Assembly: GCF_000189635.1 (NCBI RefSeq)
Contig: NW_002476226.1
Span: forward strand, 124,001-188,000
Direction of reading: 5' to 3'
Length of the DNA: 64,000 nucleotides
DNA from: Tetrahymena thermophila SB210
Lineage: Eukaryota; Ciliophora; Oligohymenophorea; Hymenostomatida; Tetrahymenidae
This document shows, piece by piece, positions 1 to 12,010 of the stretch (its first letter is position 1; every line of letters starts with the position of its first letter). The position numbers and the translations under genes are program-made. The notes below the pieces were generated by a model. That model was not told the DNA's origin. It did no database searches and saw only the letters and a list, made by a program, of their open reading frames with translations.

Positions 1-678
1 AGATCATCTTCATAAAAAGTTTCTCCATCTAGATAGCTTTAATCTGGGCCTGTAAATCCAAATAAAATAAATTATAATACTCTTTAAGATAACATCAGTT
101 TCTATACATAGAATTCATACAGAAATGGAGTTTAAATAAATAGCTTTAGATCTAGTAGCTAAAATATGTAAAGTGAGGAAAAAAGCTTGAACACTGACTA
201 TTCATAGATAATAAAAAATAGAAAAATGTTAGACCAAACGCTTTATTCTACATAATATAAACCCTATAAAAACAGCTATATAGTTTTGAACCAATCCATA
301 TAATATTAAGATAATTTAGATAGGTATAAAAATTAAGATGCAAACCAAAATAACAACTAAATAAATTTCTATGACGATTAACACCAAAGGCCAAACAAAT
401 ATAAAATTAAAATTATCAGATCAAGTTCTAGTAAAAAATAAAATGACACAAAAATATCCTCAATCGAAAAAATTTACAAAAGAAAAGTTTCATGCATCTT
501 AGAGCAATTTAGTCCAAATAAGAAAAAGTAATTAAACAGTCCTAAAAGTAAGTAAAAAAAGAAAATATAATAGTTAGCTGCTAAAGATATATGCATAACT
601 CAAAGCTAAAACAGTAATATAAATGGAGATTAATCTTTATAAACAATAGCAGAAGCATCCTAAACTTAGAATAAGTGA
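1..678 (+). CDS. Q/N/S-rich C-terminal tail of an unidentified protein (partial)
   Basis: Frame 1 is open from the window edge to a TGA at 676-678 when TAA and TAG are read as Gln. The 225 visible residues are low-complexity and rich in Gln, Asn, Ser and Lys, with basic clusters near the end (a run such as KSKQKKKIQQ) and several SSS/SRS-type patches that could be phosphosites. No domain is visible; such tails are common at the C-terminus of ciliate kinases and cytoskeletal proteins, so the family cannot be named from this fragment. The 5' part lies outside the window. The coding call rests on the long TGA-free frame and on TAA/TAG used in place of CAA/CAG. Confidence 0.75.
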
Positions 679-1764
679 TTTTTATAAACAGCTTAACTAT
701 CAAAAAATTTTAAAACTAGATATTTATTTTTTAATAATTAGATTTGTAGTTAATAAAATTTTTATTTCAAGAAATGCATATTTATTTTTATGTTTTACTT
801 ATTTATAATTTTAAAAGATATAAAATTAAAAAAAAAATGAATCTTGCAGAGTATTGAAAATCAGCTACACATAAGTTAAAAATCTTTAAAAAAAATAAAT
901 AAGTTTAGAATTATTTTGCTTTCAAGTCATATATAATTTAGTAAAATTAAAACTAAAAATTGTATCTCCTATTTAAAGCTATTTAAACTGTTTTTTATAT
1001 TTTGTTTTACTATAAGAAAATAAATTTATATCCTAAAATAAATAATACTTTATATTAAATACCATCAATATTTTGGTTAAAAACTCTAAAAAATTTACTC
1101 ACTAATTTTACAATTTTTAAAATTAAAATTATAACAAAATTGAAATAAAGTAAAATTAATTATTTCAAAAAATTGCATAAGTAAATTATATTAATTATTT
1201 TTTTATGTTTTGCTTGAAAAATTATAAAAAATATAAAACAATAATAGATAATAAATATCTTTGGATTTACAATTGATTAAAGAATATCAAATATCATCAG
1301 TAAATTAAAATAAAATTTGTTTTTAATCAAAATAATAAATTATATAAAATACAAATTTGGATTTTTTACAAATGATGTTATATTTTTTCGATAACTTATT
1401 TTAAAAAATATTTTTAATTTTTTAACATAAATAAATTCATTAATGATTTTATATTAACATTTGTAAAGCAAAAAAAATAAATTTTATTTTTATACATTGA
1501 AGATTATTAAACTACTTTAATATATGATATTTTTTACATATGTTTGTGTCATTAATTCGAATTTTCACTATCCGATAGTTGTAATTACTAATTTTATTGT
1601 TTGTTCTGGAATAAATTTTTCTTCTATTTTAATTATAGTAAAAAATTTTGACTGAAGTTTTATAAAAATTTTGGGTGAATAATTTATAAAAAAATTTTTA
1701 AAATAAAAATTCATAATTAGATAAAAAATTGTTTAATTAGAAATATAGAAGAACCTTAAAGAAA
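679..1764. other. AT-rich intergenic spacer
   Basis: Almost pure A/T with long A and T runs. No supported gene, RNA or repeat. It should hold the 3' end of the first gene and the promoter of the membrane-protein gene that follows. Confidence 0.6.
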
Positions 1765-4300
1765 ATGTTTTAAAATTAAGCAAAAAACAAACCTTAAAGT
1801 ACAAAAATAATTTATCATATAAAAAATTTAAGTTTACTAATAATAAGTTGTTAGATTTTATTGAATCTGATTAAATAAATCTTTTTTAATAGAAAAAACA
1901 AAGTAATTTTAACTTTTTTTTGGATTAATAGGTAAAGGAAGTATCTATCCAGAAACTATAGAAAATTAAGAAAACAATGTGTTAAATCATGTAAACCAAC
2001 ATATAATATAAAGTTTTAGTAATCTTTAGTTAGAAGATTAAAGCCAATTGAAATAGGAAAGACTAACTTGTTAAGTTTTAAATAAACTCAATGAAATATA
2101 AAATTATTAAAATATAGAGAATAAAATTTAATAATAAACTTATTCACCAATTAACAGCTTGGAAATAATAAATTTAAATAAAGAAGATGACTTCCAATAA
2201 AGAAACGAATAAACTGCATTTTCAAGAAAGATTGATGAGTCATTAAAATCTTAAAAAAATCAAAATTAATTTAGAAAATCTTCAACAATCTTAGATGATG
2301 AGTACTTTTTCGAAGAGAATAAGTAAACTATCTGTAAAAAAAGTAGATATATAAATCCTGAGCAGTTTCATAAGATAAGAGATCATTAAGTGGAATGGAA
2401 TTTTAAAGCTTTCTTTGAATTTCTCCTCTATCACTTTTTTTTTTACTTTTTGACTGGTCCTTTTACTTACTTGATATTTTATAAAAAAGAAAAATTAATG
2501 AAAAATTTGAGTTTTTGGGGCAATAATAGCTATTTTTATATGCAGTCTTTGCTCTATTTTTCAAATTCTTTGAACTTAATCCTTTACTTTTCCTCTAATA
2601 GTACTCAAATTTTTACTGTAGAAATTGTTTATATGGAGATTGTACTATTTCTCAGAGCTTACATAATATCTTGCAAGTAAATTATTTTTACTAATAGTTT
2701 AATTTCATTTTTAGGGTTTATCAAAGAAAATAAACTTCATATTTTATTTTAGAAATTTTTTGAATTTAATTAAAAGTACTTGAATTGTATAATTCAATAT
2801 TAATGAATAAACTATTTATATAACATTTGATATCATATTTTTAGTACAAATTAAATTATTATATAATTTTATTTTTTAAATTAAATTTTTTTTTTTAAAA
2901 TAAGATATGCCACCCTTCACCCTGATAAAATAGAATTATATAGAAATTATGAATTATAAGGAGAATTAACTCTACAAGATTATTATTTTTCTAGATGGGT
3001 ATTCTAAAGTGATATAACAGTTTATAGAGAATCTTACAATGCTTTTTAGAGAAATGAATTTGACTCTTCTTTGTTTTACATGAAGTATTTTAATTGCAAA
3101 AAAACATACCTTTAATTTTATATTTTAAAAGTTTTATAGTAAATCCAAGTTAGGAATCTGTAAAGCAATTTGAAGATGGGATATTAGCACTTTAAAAATG
3201 GCATAAATATGATAACATGTTCATTACTCCTTGTATATATCCTTAAGATAACTATACTTATGGGTATGGTATAGTATATTTTCTAATAAAAAACTTCACA
3301 AAAGACAACCCAAATAGTATTCTTACTATAATTGCAATAGTGCTTGGAATTTTTAGAGGTGTCCTATTGCTTATATTTAGATATATAGACAAAGAGTCAC
3401 ATTACACTAATTTTAGCACTATTGAAATTGTTTAAATGGTTGGGATAGTTTATAACACTTCATTTGGATATTTTAGCTCTCTAGTGTTTTTAATTTTTTT
3501 TGTTAAAGATTTAAAACTGAAAAACTATTTGTAAAAATAATGTATACTTCTTCTTTCTCCTAAGAAACTTAATGTTGGAGTTTAAAAACTTTTACCTACA
3601 ATAAACTTTACAGATCCATATTCTATCAAAGGTAAAAATTGAATTTTATTGATTTTTTTATACAATTTTTATCCAATAATTAAAAGCATTGTCGACATTA
3701 AGAAGATTGCTTTTGGATTACGGAAAAGCATATTATCTTAGACTAGAAGCATTTATCAGTGTATATGTGTTTGTAGCTGTATTTAGTTTAGCTACTCTTA
3801 TACTTTGGCTATTTGATGTCTATTCGCTTCCAAACAATATCGGAGTTGCCTGCGGGTTTGAGTCTCTAGTTATTTTCTTTTTACTATTTTACTTGTTAAT
3901 TTAAGGAGCTATTATAAATACAAACTTTGAAATTAATAAAAATATAATTTTTGACTATCAAATTGCTTTTGATGATATTATAAGGTTACGCAAATTCTAT
4001 TTTCACATAGGTTCTAAATCTTCAAATATGGTGCGATAAAAAATTATTTCTGCCATTAAGCAGAAATTCTAGTTGACAAGTGATTTAGATGAAAAATAAG
4101 ATGAAAGGGTTTTATAATATTTAAATGAAATAAAAGAATGTTTTAATGATTGCTATAAAGAAGTTAAATAGGATTCTATCACTTAACCGTTCTTATTTTT
4201 TGGTATTAAAATTACAACTGTACTAATCTAAAACATTTTAGTTGCCTTAGGTACTTCAGCAGTAGGTCTAATATAATATTATATCAGATAAAAGCAATGA
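1765..4300 (+). CDS. polytopic transmembrane protein, function unknown
   Basis: Six-exon model: 1765-1798, 1855-1902, 1932-2676, 2905-3084, 3132-3631, 3687-4300 (706 aa, TGA stop). All junctions are GT...AG and in phase; the 29-nt second intron and the 228-nt third are the least certain. The first ~200 residues are hydrophilic and Gln/Asn-rich. After that come about eight hydrophobic segments, encoded near 2400-2480, 2520-2590, 2610-2670, 3310-3390, 3420-3510, 3740-3820, 3850-3905 and 4210-4290. Between the third and fourth lies a soluble loop (start KYATLHPDKIELYRNYELQG) with many Tyr, Asp and Trp, and before the last a charged cytosolic-looking stretch. I do not recognise the family; a transporter, channel or ciliate-specific membrane protein are all possible. 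Confidence 0.7.
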
Positions 4301-5940
4301 TAAATATAAAATATTACTCTAAAAAAACATATTGCATTATTAAAATTAAAATAAAATATCATAAAATTATAAAATTAAAATGCGTTAATAGATATTACTT
4401 TTATTAATAAAATTTTTTTTTTGAATTACTATAAAATATAAAATCAAAGTAAAATTAAAATTGATAATATGGTATTTAAATATTTATTTATATTATCAAA
4501 ATCTTGTTAATAAAATTATGTTTCCATTTAAAATTAAATGGATTAAATCAATTTTGTTTATTTTTTGTAGATTAAAAGATCATTTCGTTAAAATACTTAC
4601 ATTTTATCTATAATTTATATTAGGGAACAATTACATTTATTTTATTTATATAAACGCTTTTATTGATATCAGAATATAGAATATTTTATTTATTCTAAGA
4701 AATTCTTTTTTACATTTAATAAAATAGAACATTTCTTGAATGAATATTTTTGTTAGTATTAACAAATCAAATTTTAGAATTGAGGGTATTATTGCATAAA
4801 TTGAAATTAAATTTATCATTTTTAATTTGATTAATATTTATAAATGCAGAAGCTTAATTAAAGCTATGTATATTTATAGATCAGTTATACTTTAAGAAAA
4901 ATATTTTGCAATATTGGATATATTTTTATTATTTTCATTAAATAAAATTTACTACATCTTGAATTTATAATTTTCAAAGATAGTTGGAGATTTTAAAAGA
5001 CTTGAATTGATTTTGAAAGAAATTTTATTTTTTATTTTATTAAATTTTTGATTATGAAGAATTTACAATTTCAGGCTGCAAATAAACCTTACTTTCTAAT
5101 AATTACAAAAATGCGGCACAAATTTGAGATTACAATGAAGAATTAGGACAGTTAAAATAAAGTTAAATGTAATGAACAAATTCAATTTACAATATTTAGA
5201 AGAAAAAAAATTATGAGTTTAAATATTATTCTAATCACATACATTAAAGATAGCTTTATTTAGGTAAAACTTAATAAAATTATTTCTAAATTCTAGAATT
5301 TAATCAAAAATAATAAATCAATATGATATAAAATTCTTCAATAAGTAAATAAAAAAGTATATTTCAGTTTAAGGATACAAAAAATATTGAATCAAATAAA
5401 ATTTAATCATTTAACTCTCACTTTTTCTCTATATTAGTTAATTTATTTTTTGCGATTAAATAAATACAAGTACCACAAAATTTAATAATCTAAGCTTTTT
5501 AATTCAAAATATCTTTAAAATCAACATCTCTTTTAAAATAAGGGAATTAAATTTTAAATAATATTATTTTACTCTTTTCTTATCTTTTTGTATTAGTGGT
5601 TAATCACTTTAAAATCTATTTCTGATAAATCGTATCTGATTTTATACTCCAAGCAGATTCATTTTTAAATTGTTTATTTTAAGACTTTCAAATATAAGTC
5701 TAAAAGTTAAATTTAGAAATTTAAAATAAAAAATGGGTAAAAATAAAAATATTTCTTAAGTTTTATGTAAATATTTGATTAAAAATAAATATTTTGATAT
5801 AAAATAATAAAATTTATTTTATCTTCATTAATTTTAACAATATTTTTCCAAATATAAAATAAGTTAAGATCAAAATTTAATTCGAATAACTTTATCTGAA
5901 ATTTTTTAAATTTTCTTTAAACAATATAAAAATAAAATGG
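4301..5940. other. AT-rich spacer between convergent genes
   Basis: Separates the 3' ends of two genes on opposite strands. Only short TGA-free frames are present, with no convincing residue composition. No repeat or RNA gene recognised. Confidence 0.5.
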
Positions 5941-7392
5941 TCAATTTATGTTTCTATACTTAGCTCTTTTACTATACATTAAATAATTTTCTGTTTAATT
6001 TTTGTAATATTTTTGTAAAAATATATTTGATTCCATAGAATAATACAAGTCTTCTTCTAATTCTATTAATCTTTAATTTACTTGTTCTTTGTGTTTTTAT
6101 CTTAGGGATATTAAATTTTATATTAAGTTTTCACTAATTTAATATGTATTAACAAACAGTACTTGATTATAACCTAGGAAAGGATTTTCTGAATCTATGT
6201 CAACAATTGCATGCTAGATGTTTACTGTATTAAGTTCAAAGCCATCAAAAGTTTAAAGGGCAACTTTAAAAGAATTTTTCACATCTTCACCAAATAATTT
6301 AGAAATATATTTGAAGTATTATTCTTATATATTAAATTAATTTGTATATTCAAAAATACCCTTTCTTAGAATGTATTATTTTGCTTATTAATAGTCTAAT
6401 CCAAGTAGAGCTAGTAATGATTCAGAGTATCCGATTTTAGTTTATTCAATTTCAAATTTTTTTACATTAAATTGAAAAAGACTATAACTATAAAAGCAAT
6501 TAGTTTTTGAAATTTCTTTAAGCTTTTATTATTATATAATTTCGAATTCATTAAACTTAGTCTCTAACTTCTTTGAAAAACTATTTGTGATTTAGTTATA
6601 TTTTAACAAATCTTATTTTTCTTGGAAAAGTTTAAGATGACTTGAGTATTTTTAAATTGCTTAAGAGAATTAAGAAGATTCTTAAATATGAAATGGACTT
6701 AATTTTTATATTACTAAAGATTAATTTACATCTACATTTTCTTTAGAGTTTAAAAATACTTCAAGAGTTCCTAAGCTGTTCAACAACTGTACTTTAGTTG
6801 GAATCTTGTGAGAATTAAGATAAGAAAAGTGGTTAAAGTGACTATTTTATTCGTTGTTAATAACAACATTTTGAGCAAATATATTATATAATTCTGATAA
6901 AGGACTGAAAAGCTTGGAAGAGTTGTTTTTTTAAAAATTTTGATTCTCGTCTTTATTTATATCAACAGCAATAGTTATTTTAGATTTTACAATTTTTAAT
7001 GATTAAAAATTTCTTTATCTTTATTCTGGAGATGAAGTTGGCATCTATGCATTTATTTAAGGTATTTGGCTTTTATTTAAATCAGTTAAATTAGTTAAAA
7101 TGTTAATTTTATCTGAAAATGATTCTGAATCTGAAAGTTAAAAAACATCTTCGTTTTGTAAATGTGAGAATTCTCTTTTGTTTTAATTCATATATTTTGT
7201 ATAAAGCTATGTTTCATGATAAAAATGAGGTTTTGAATTGTTCAAAGCTTGATTATATTAGTAGGTTGAACCATTTTGTGCTTCATTTAAGTAAAACTTC
7301 TCTAAAGTTTAAAAAGAAGATGATGAAAACATATTTTCACTTTCAGAGGAGCTTTCCAATAAATAGTCAGTGTCAACACTTTCGATGTCCAT
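5941..7392 (-). CDS. hypothetical protein, 483 aa
   Basis: The complement is TGA-free from the ATG at 7392 to the stop at 5943-5941, a single exon. The N-terminus is acidic and Ser-rich (MDIESVDTDYLLESSSESEN), followed by ~200 residues of Asn/Gln/Ser-rich sequence. The last ~200 residues look folded: a stretch like GYSESLLALLGLDYQQAKQY, a segment ending NPFLGYNQ, then a helical, charged C-terminus. The GYSE...LLGLD pattern vaguely recalls PAS-type folds, but this is weak. The gene converges with the membrane-protein gene to its left. Confidence 0.65.
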
Positions 7393-9501
7393 TTTTTTAG
7401 TAGATATAATAGAATTATTTTGCTTATATATTATTTGTATTGATTATTTTATTATAATTGATTTCGAATAGTTTTGAATTTCTTAATTTATACCGATTAT
7501 CTGTTTGAAACTTTTAACGCCAAAAAACCTTCAAACAAATTTAAGATATATATTTTTTAACAAAATATGCTACTAAAAATACATTTTAAAATTTAATATT
7601 TAATAAAATATTAAAACGAGCAAACTTTTAATGAAAAAATTACATTAAAAATGCATATTCCAATAATTTTATTTGATTCATATTGAATAATTTTCAAAAA
7701 GAATCCATACTTAATAAGTAAGTAATTATTTTATATAAAGAAATCAATATTATATAACTCATTTTAATGAAAGAATACAATTAGTAACAAACGTTTATTC
7801 CTAGTAAATAAAGAGATTCAAGCTTATCAATTAAGAAAATTGTATAATGAAGGCAAATGAATTTTAATCATTGCTTAATTTGTAAGGAATAAATAAAAAT
7901 TTAAATATTAAATTGTAATTTTAGAAAGTAAATTGTTATTTCTAGTTAGTAGAAAAATGAATCTTATTATTTCTGAAATTTATAATATTTTTATTTAGAT
8001 TATTTTTTTAATTCTGATAAAAATTTTAAAACTATTCTGGTGTTTATTAATCTTTACTTTTGTTTTTAATAAATTTATGGTTTGATGAATGATTTAACTA
8101 TGTAATCAAACTCTTTAAACTTAAATTACAATTTTTTTCACTAAAAGCTAGAATACTTACACATTGTTTTGTAAATTTTTAAGGATTTATCAATTAATCA
8201 AAATTGAAATAAATTAAATTTAAGGTAATTAATATTAATAATGTAATTCCGTGTTTTCTAGAAGAAATAGTTTATTAAATAGCTATTTGTCTACTTTTAT
8301 TAATTTTTAGATATGAGATTACAATTTATACTTTTTTATTTATTCAACCTATTTTTCTATATTCCTATTAACCTCTTATTTTTAAATCTACAAAATATTT
8401 TCCTATTATTTCGAAATTGAAAAAATAAAAACTTCAAATTATTAATTATTTATTCTTTTATTTATTTTTAAAAGTCTAAAAAATTATTAACTATTTTAAT
8501 TAGGTAAAATATATTTTAATCTAATATAATACCATAAAATATCTGATTAATTAAAATTAGATATTTCTTACCCAAGAAAATTCAAAAATTAATAATTTTA
8601 ATTCTATTATATTTTATGATAAATATAATATATTTTAAATAATAATTTTAGCCAAATATTGTTTTATCTTAATTTTAAATAAAAATCCTAATTTTAAAAG
8701 GAGTGAATATTTAATTTATTCATTTATTTAAAAAAAATTTATTTTTGAGAAAAAATAACAATAAAATATCATAAGATGAATAAGTTAGATTAAAATGTTT
8801 TGTTAGTATTCAATATTGTATTTTATTATATTAAATTTTTAGGATAAAAGAAAAAAATTTTTAAGTAAAACAAAATAATTAAAACATTTAAATTAATTTA
8901 ATTTTTAATGCTGTAAAAAAAGCAATAATATTTAAACTTTAAAGAAGCTTTTAATAAAAAAAATTGGAATACATAAATTAAAGAAGCTGTAAATAAAATG
9001 AAATAAAAATGAATTTCTATTATTTTTTTAATATGAATATATGGGTAATCGATAAATTAAAAAACTTCAAGCTAATTAATTATTAATACTAATCATATTT
9101 AATTTTATAAATATTTAAACTGATAAAGTTTTTGTTTTTAAACAGATATCTAAAATAAATAAATTTAATTTTTTTTTAGTGCATTTTCTGAAAATAGTTT
9201 TTGAATTATTTAATTTGAATTTATTTTTTATGAAATCATTATAGCATAACAAAAAAAACACACTTTATAATAGATTTGTATGTTTATTTTAAATTAATAA
9301 ATTGGTATTTCAGTCATTGTTATTTTTTAATTATTTTTGATTATAGAAATAGATAAAATTTTAAACAAATTTGCTTCTATTATATAAAAAGTTTCTACAA
9401 ACAAAAAAGAAATCATTAACTAATTAAAAATTTAACAATAATTTAAGTAGAATACAAAAAAGTAAATTTCATTCATAAACTACTGAGCAAATAAAGTGAA
9501 A
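7393..9501. other. long AT-rich intergenic spacer (2.1 kb)
   Basis: Divergent promoter region between a minus-strand and a plus-strand gene. It is dominated by A/T with many short poly-A and poly-T tracts. No gene, RNA or repeat family seen. It is one of the longest gene-free stretches in the window and could hide a germline-eliminated segment if the DNA were micronuclear, but nothing shows that directly. Confidence 0.5.
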
Positions 9502-10038
9502 ATGAGTAATTAAAATTAGCTAGATGCTTAAATAACTGAAGAAATGGTTAATTACTTTAACATAAGAACAGCTGAGCATATTAATAGAGTTAAAAATAAC
9601 ATGATTTTAATGGAAGGATACTAAAACTTGGACATTTAAAGTTTAATAAAAAGAGGAGAAATACATGATCAAAGCAAACTAGCTGAACCTGAAAGATAAG
9701 GTTATATTTGGCTCACTTGGTGGCACTACTGCAAAAAGCAAGGAATAAACTTTGATTATCCTGAAGGTGCATAAGATCTAGTATAATTATCAGTAGATCA
9801 TCATCTAAAATCAAATCTTCACCATCCTGAATGCCATCAGAAAAGTAATGATATGAGCTGGCTTGATATAGTAGAAATGGTCTGCGATTGGACTGCGATG
9901 AGCTAAGAATATAATTAAGGAAGTTGTCTAAGCTATGTACAACAGAATATTCAAAAGTGGCATTTCAATGAATAAAAAACGAAAGATATATTTGACACAA
10001 TATCAGAAATAGATAAAAGATTATAAAAAAATATCTGA
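9502..10038 (+). CDS. DUF5662 (HD-like) family protein
   Basis: Intronless 178-aa frame from the ATG at 9502 to TGA 10036-10038. The sequence carries the hallmarks of the DUF5662 family known mainly from bacteria and viruses: RGEIHDQSKLAEPE around residues 52-65, an aromatic stretch YIWLTWWHY at 68-76, a His cluster VDHHLKSNLHHPE at 98-110, and DMSWLDIVEMVCDW at 117-130. His55/Asp56 and the paired histidines at 100-101 and 107-108 are plausible metal ligands of an HD-type phosphohydrolase fold; the reaction is unknown. No signal peptide or membrane segment. Length is normal for the family. Lack of introns and the mainly prokaryotic/viral distribution suggest horizontal acquisition, though TAA/TAG-as-Gln codons show it is adapted to this host. 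Confidence 0.85.
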
Positions 10039-10876
10039 TATCACTTAAATTAATAAATTAATGTTCAAAATTAAAATTTATTTGTTAATTGTTTTTTCTT
10101 GACTATCTTTTAAAATTGAATATTTATTTTTTAAGAAATTATTTTAGAAATAAATAAGTAAACAAACATAAATTATTTTAATATTTTAAAAATTCAAAAT
10201 AAAATTGTGTTTGAATTATTTTGAAGAAATAGAAAAAAGTTAACAAAAATAATAAATAAAATTAAATTGTATTATTTACTCATATGCAAATTAAAATTCA
10301 TCAAAACCATTATTTTTTTATAGGGTGATTGCAAAATTCAACAAAAAAATATTTCATTTTTATATTTTGCTATTTTTTTTAATTTAACTTAATTTAATAT
10401 TTATTAATGAGCTTCATTATCGATTGTATTTTTTCTCATAATCTAATACCAAGAAGTTTAAATTATTTTTTTGATAAGTACTTTATTTTTAATTTTTTTC
10501 ACATCTTTTTTAAGAAGGTAATTTATTTGTTAAATTTTTTAAAAAAATGTTAATTCTATTAAAAATTAAGTTAATAAACAGATAGATTATTTTACTAATT
10601 AGATATTGAATTCAATATTTTTGACGTAATTTAATATAAAGTTATTATTTTTTTTAAATAAAAATTTTGTTGAAGTAATTTGTGATAAATAATATAAAAA
10701 TATTTTAAAAATAATAATAATTTGAAGTTAAACGAAATACTATTTCTTATAAAATATTTTTATTATATATTAGGCAAGGTCAATTTAGTCTTTTAATATA
10801 TTTTTGGTTAGTTTTATTAATTAGTATAATTTTATTATAGAAGTATTGATAGACAACAAAAAGTTATTTTTTAAAT
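10039..10876. other. AT-rich spacer between convergent genes
   Basis: Holds the 3' flanks of the DUF5662 gene and of the propeller gene. No gene or RNA seen. Confidence 0.55.
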
Positions 10877-12010
10877 TCATTTAATCATTTCCCTAACAAA
10901 AACAATATTTCTCTGGCCTAAAAAGGCCATTTTTTATTCTTTAAGAGAAATAATACCAGTGAATTAGGTTGGTAGCTTGTTGAACTAGTCAAGATTAAAT
11001 GGAGTTACTTTATTATTTACAAAATCGTAAATTACATAAGATTTTTTTTAGTGCTTTTTGTTGAGATATTTACAGAAAAATTGCTTATGGACGCTATCGA
11101 TTTAAAAAAGATCTAGAAATTCAAGGTTTTTATACTTGTTTGTCTTCTACTTCTCTTTATCGTAATAATAAATAGCTTAGTCATAAGTTTAAAAGAGTAT
11201 ATTTAGTGACTGTGGCTGGAAAAATAACTAGGTTATCCAATTATCAGTACCAATTTTATATATTAATTAACCAGTATTCATAAATACAAAAATTTCCATT
11301 TCATCACCTCCACAAGCAATGTATTAACCATTTTTGGTGGAATCAATTGTGTTAATTCCAATTGCTTTTTTGGAAAATTGTGTTAGAAATTTATTATTTG
11401 AGAGATTGTATAGATTTATGACATCAAATCCTGATTGTATTGTATTAACAATAATATAGGTATGGTCTTTCAAGTGTTTAAAGTGAACGATTTACTTCTA
11501 AATCACTCTTACAATTTTATTTGTTTTCCAATTATATATAAAACTTTTATTTGATTTAATCAGGCATATCAAGAATTGGTTTCTATGTAAGCTTGCTAGT
11601 TTGAGGATATTTTAAAATACACATGGGTGGGTTAGTGTATTATCATAGCTCACTATTTTCTTTTACAAATTTAGGTCGATAATTTCAATTTTTTGTTAGA
11701 ACTAAACTGCTAAAAGATCATTTTTGAGCAGTAAAATATTCTAAACTTTTAAGAAAATAGGAAAATGAATCTCGCTTCTTTATAATACATCAGTCTTCAA
11801 GTTTTTTTGACTGCTTGTTTATGTTTTATTCATTATCATGTAGCATTTAATACAAACGTATTGATATTCTTCATCTTATGATTCAATTGAGTTCATCAAT
11901 TTTTAAACATTATCGGAATCAAAACTTAAGTTCTTTTTTATCTTAAACATACAAATCCTTTTATGTCTGCTGCAAATTTCTTTTCTCTCTTCAATTTCAT
12001 TGCAGTACAT
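10877..12010 (-). CDS. WD40-like propeller protein with Cys/His-rich N-terminus
   Basis: TGA-free complement frame ending at 10879-10877; 377 aa from the ATG at 12010. The N-terminus has a Cys/His pattern (MYCNEIEERKEICSRHKRIC, then YVCIKCYM about 45 residues later) that could bind zinc in the manner of a B-box. The rest has WD-repeat-like units, best seen in GINTIDSTKNGQYIACGGDE and in repeated hydrophobic-D/N-x-Y blocks such as FDVINLYN. Probably a beta-propeller scaffold; the partner is unknown. The start is uncertain: the frame stays open to an ATG at 12115, but that extra part is AT-rich and probably 5' UTR or intron. Confidence 0.65.

Noticed and set aside
5111-5323. 71-codon plus-strand frame beginning MRHKFEITMK
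   Set aside because: It soon turns into Ile/Lys/Asn-rich sequence typical of AT-rich spacer and has no splice partner or motif.
5941-7392. PAS-domain annotation for the 483-aa protein
   Set aside because: Only a short GYSE...LLGLD-like stretch supports it; the other PAS features are not visible.
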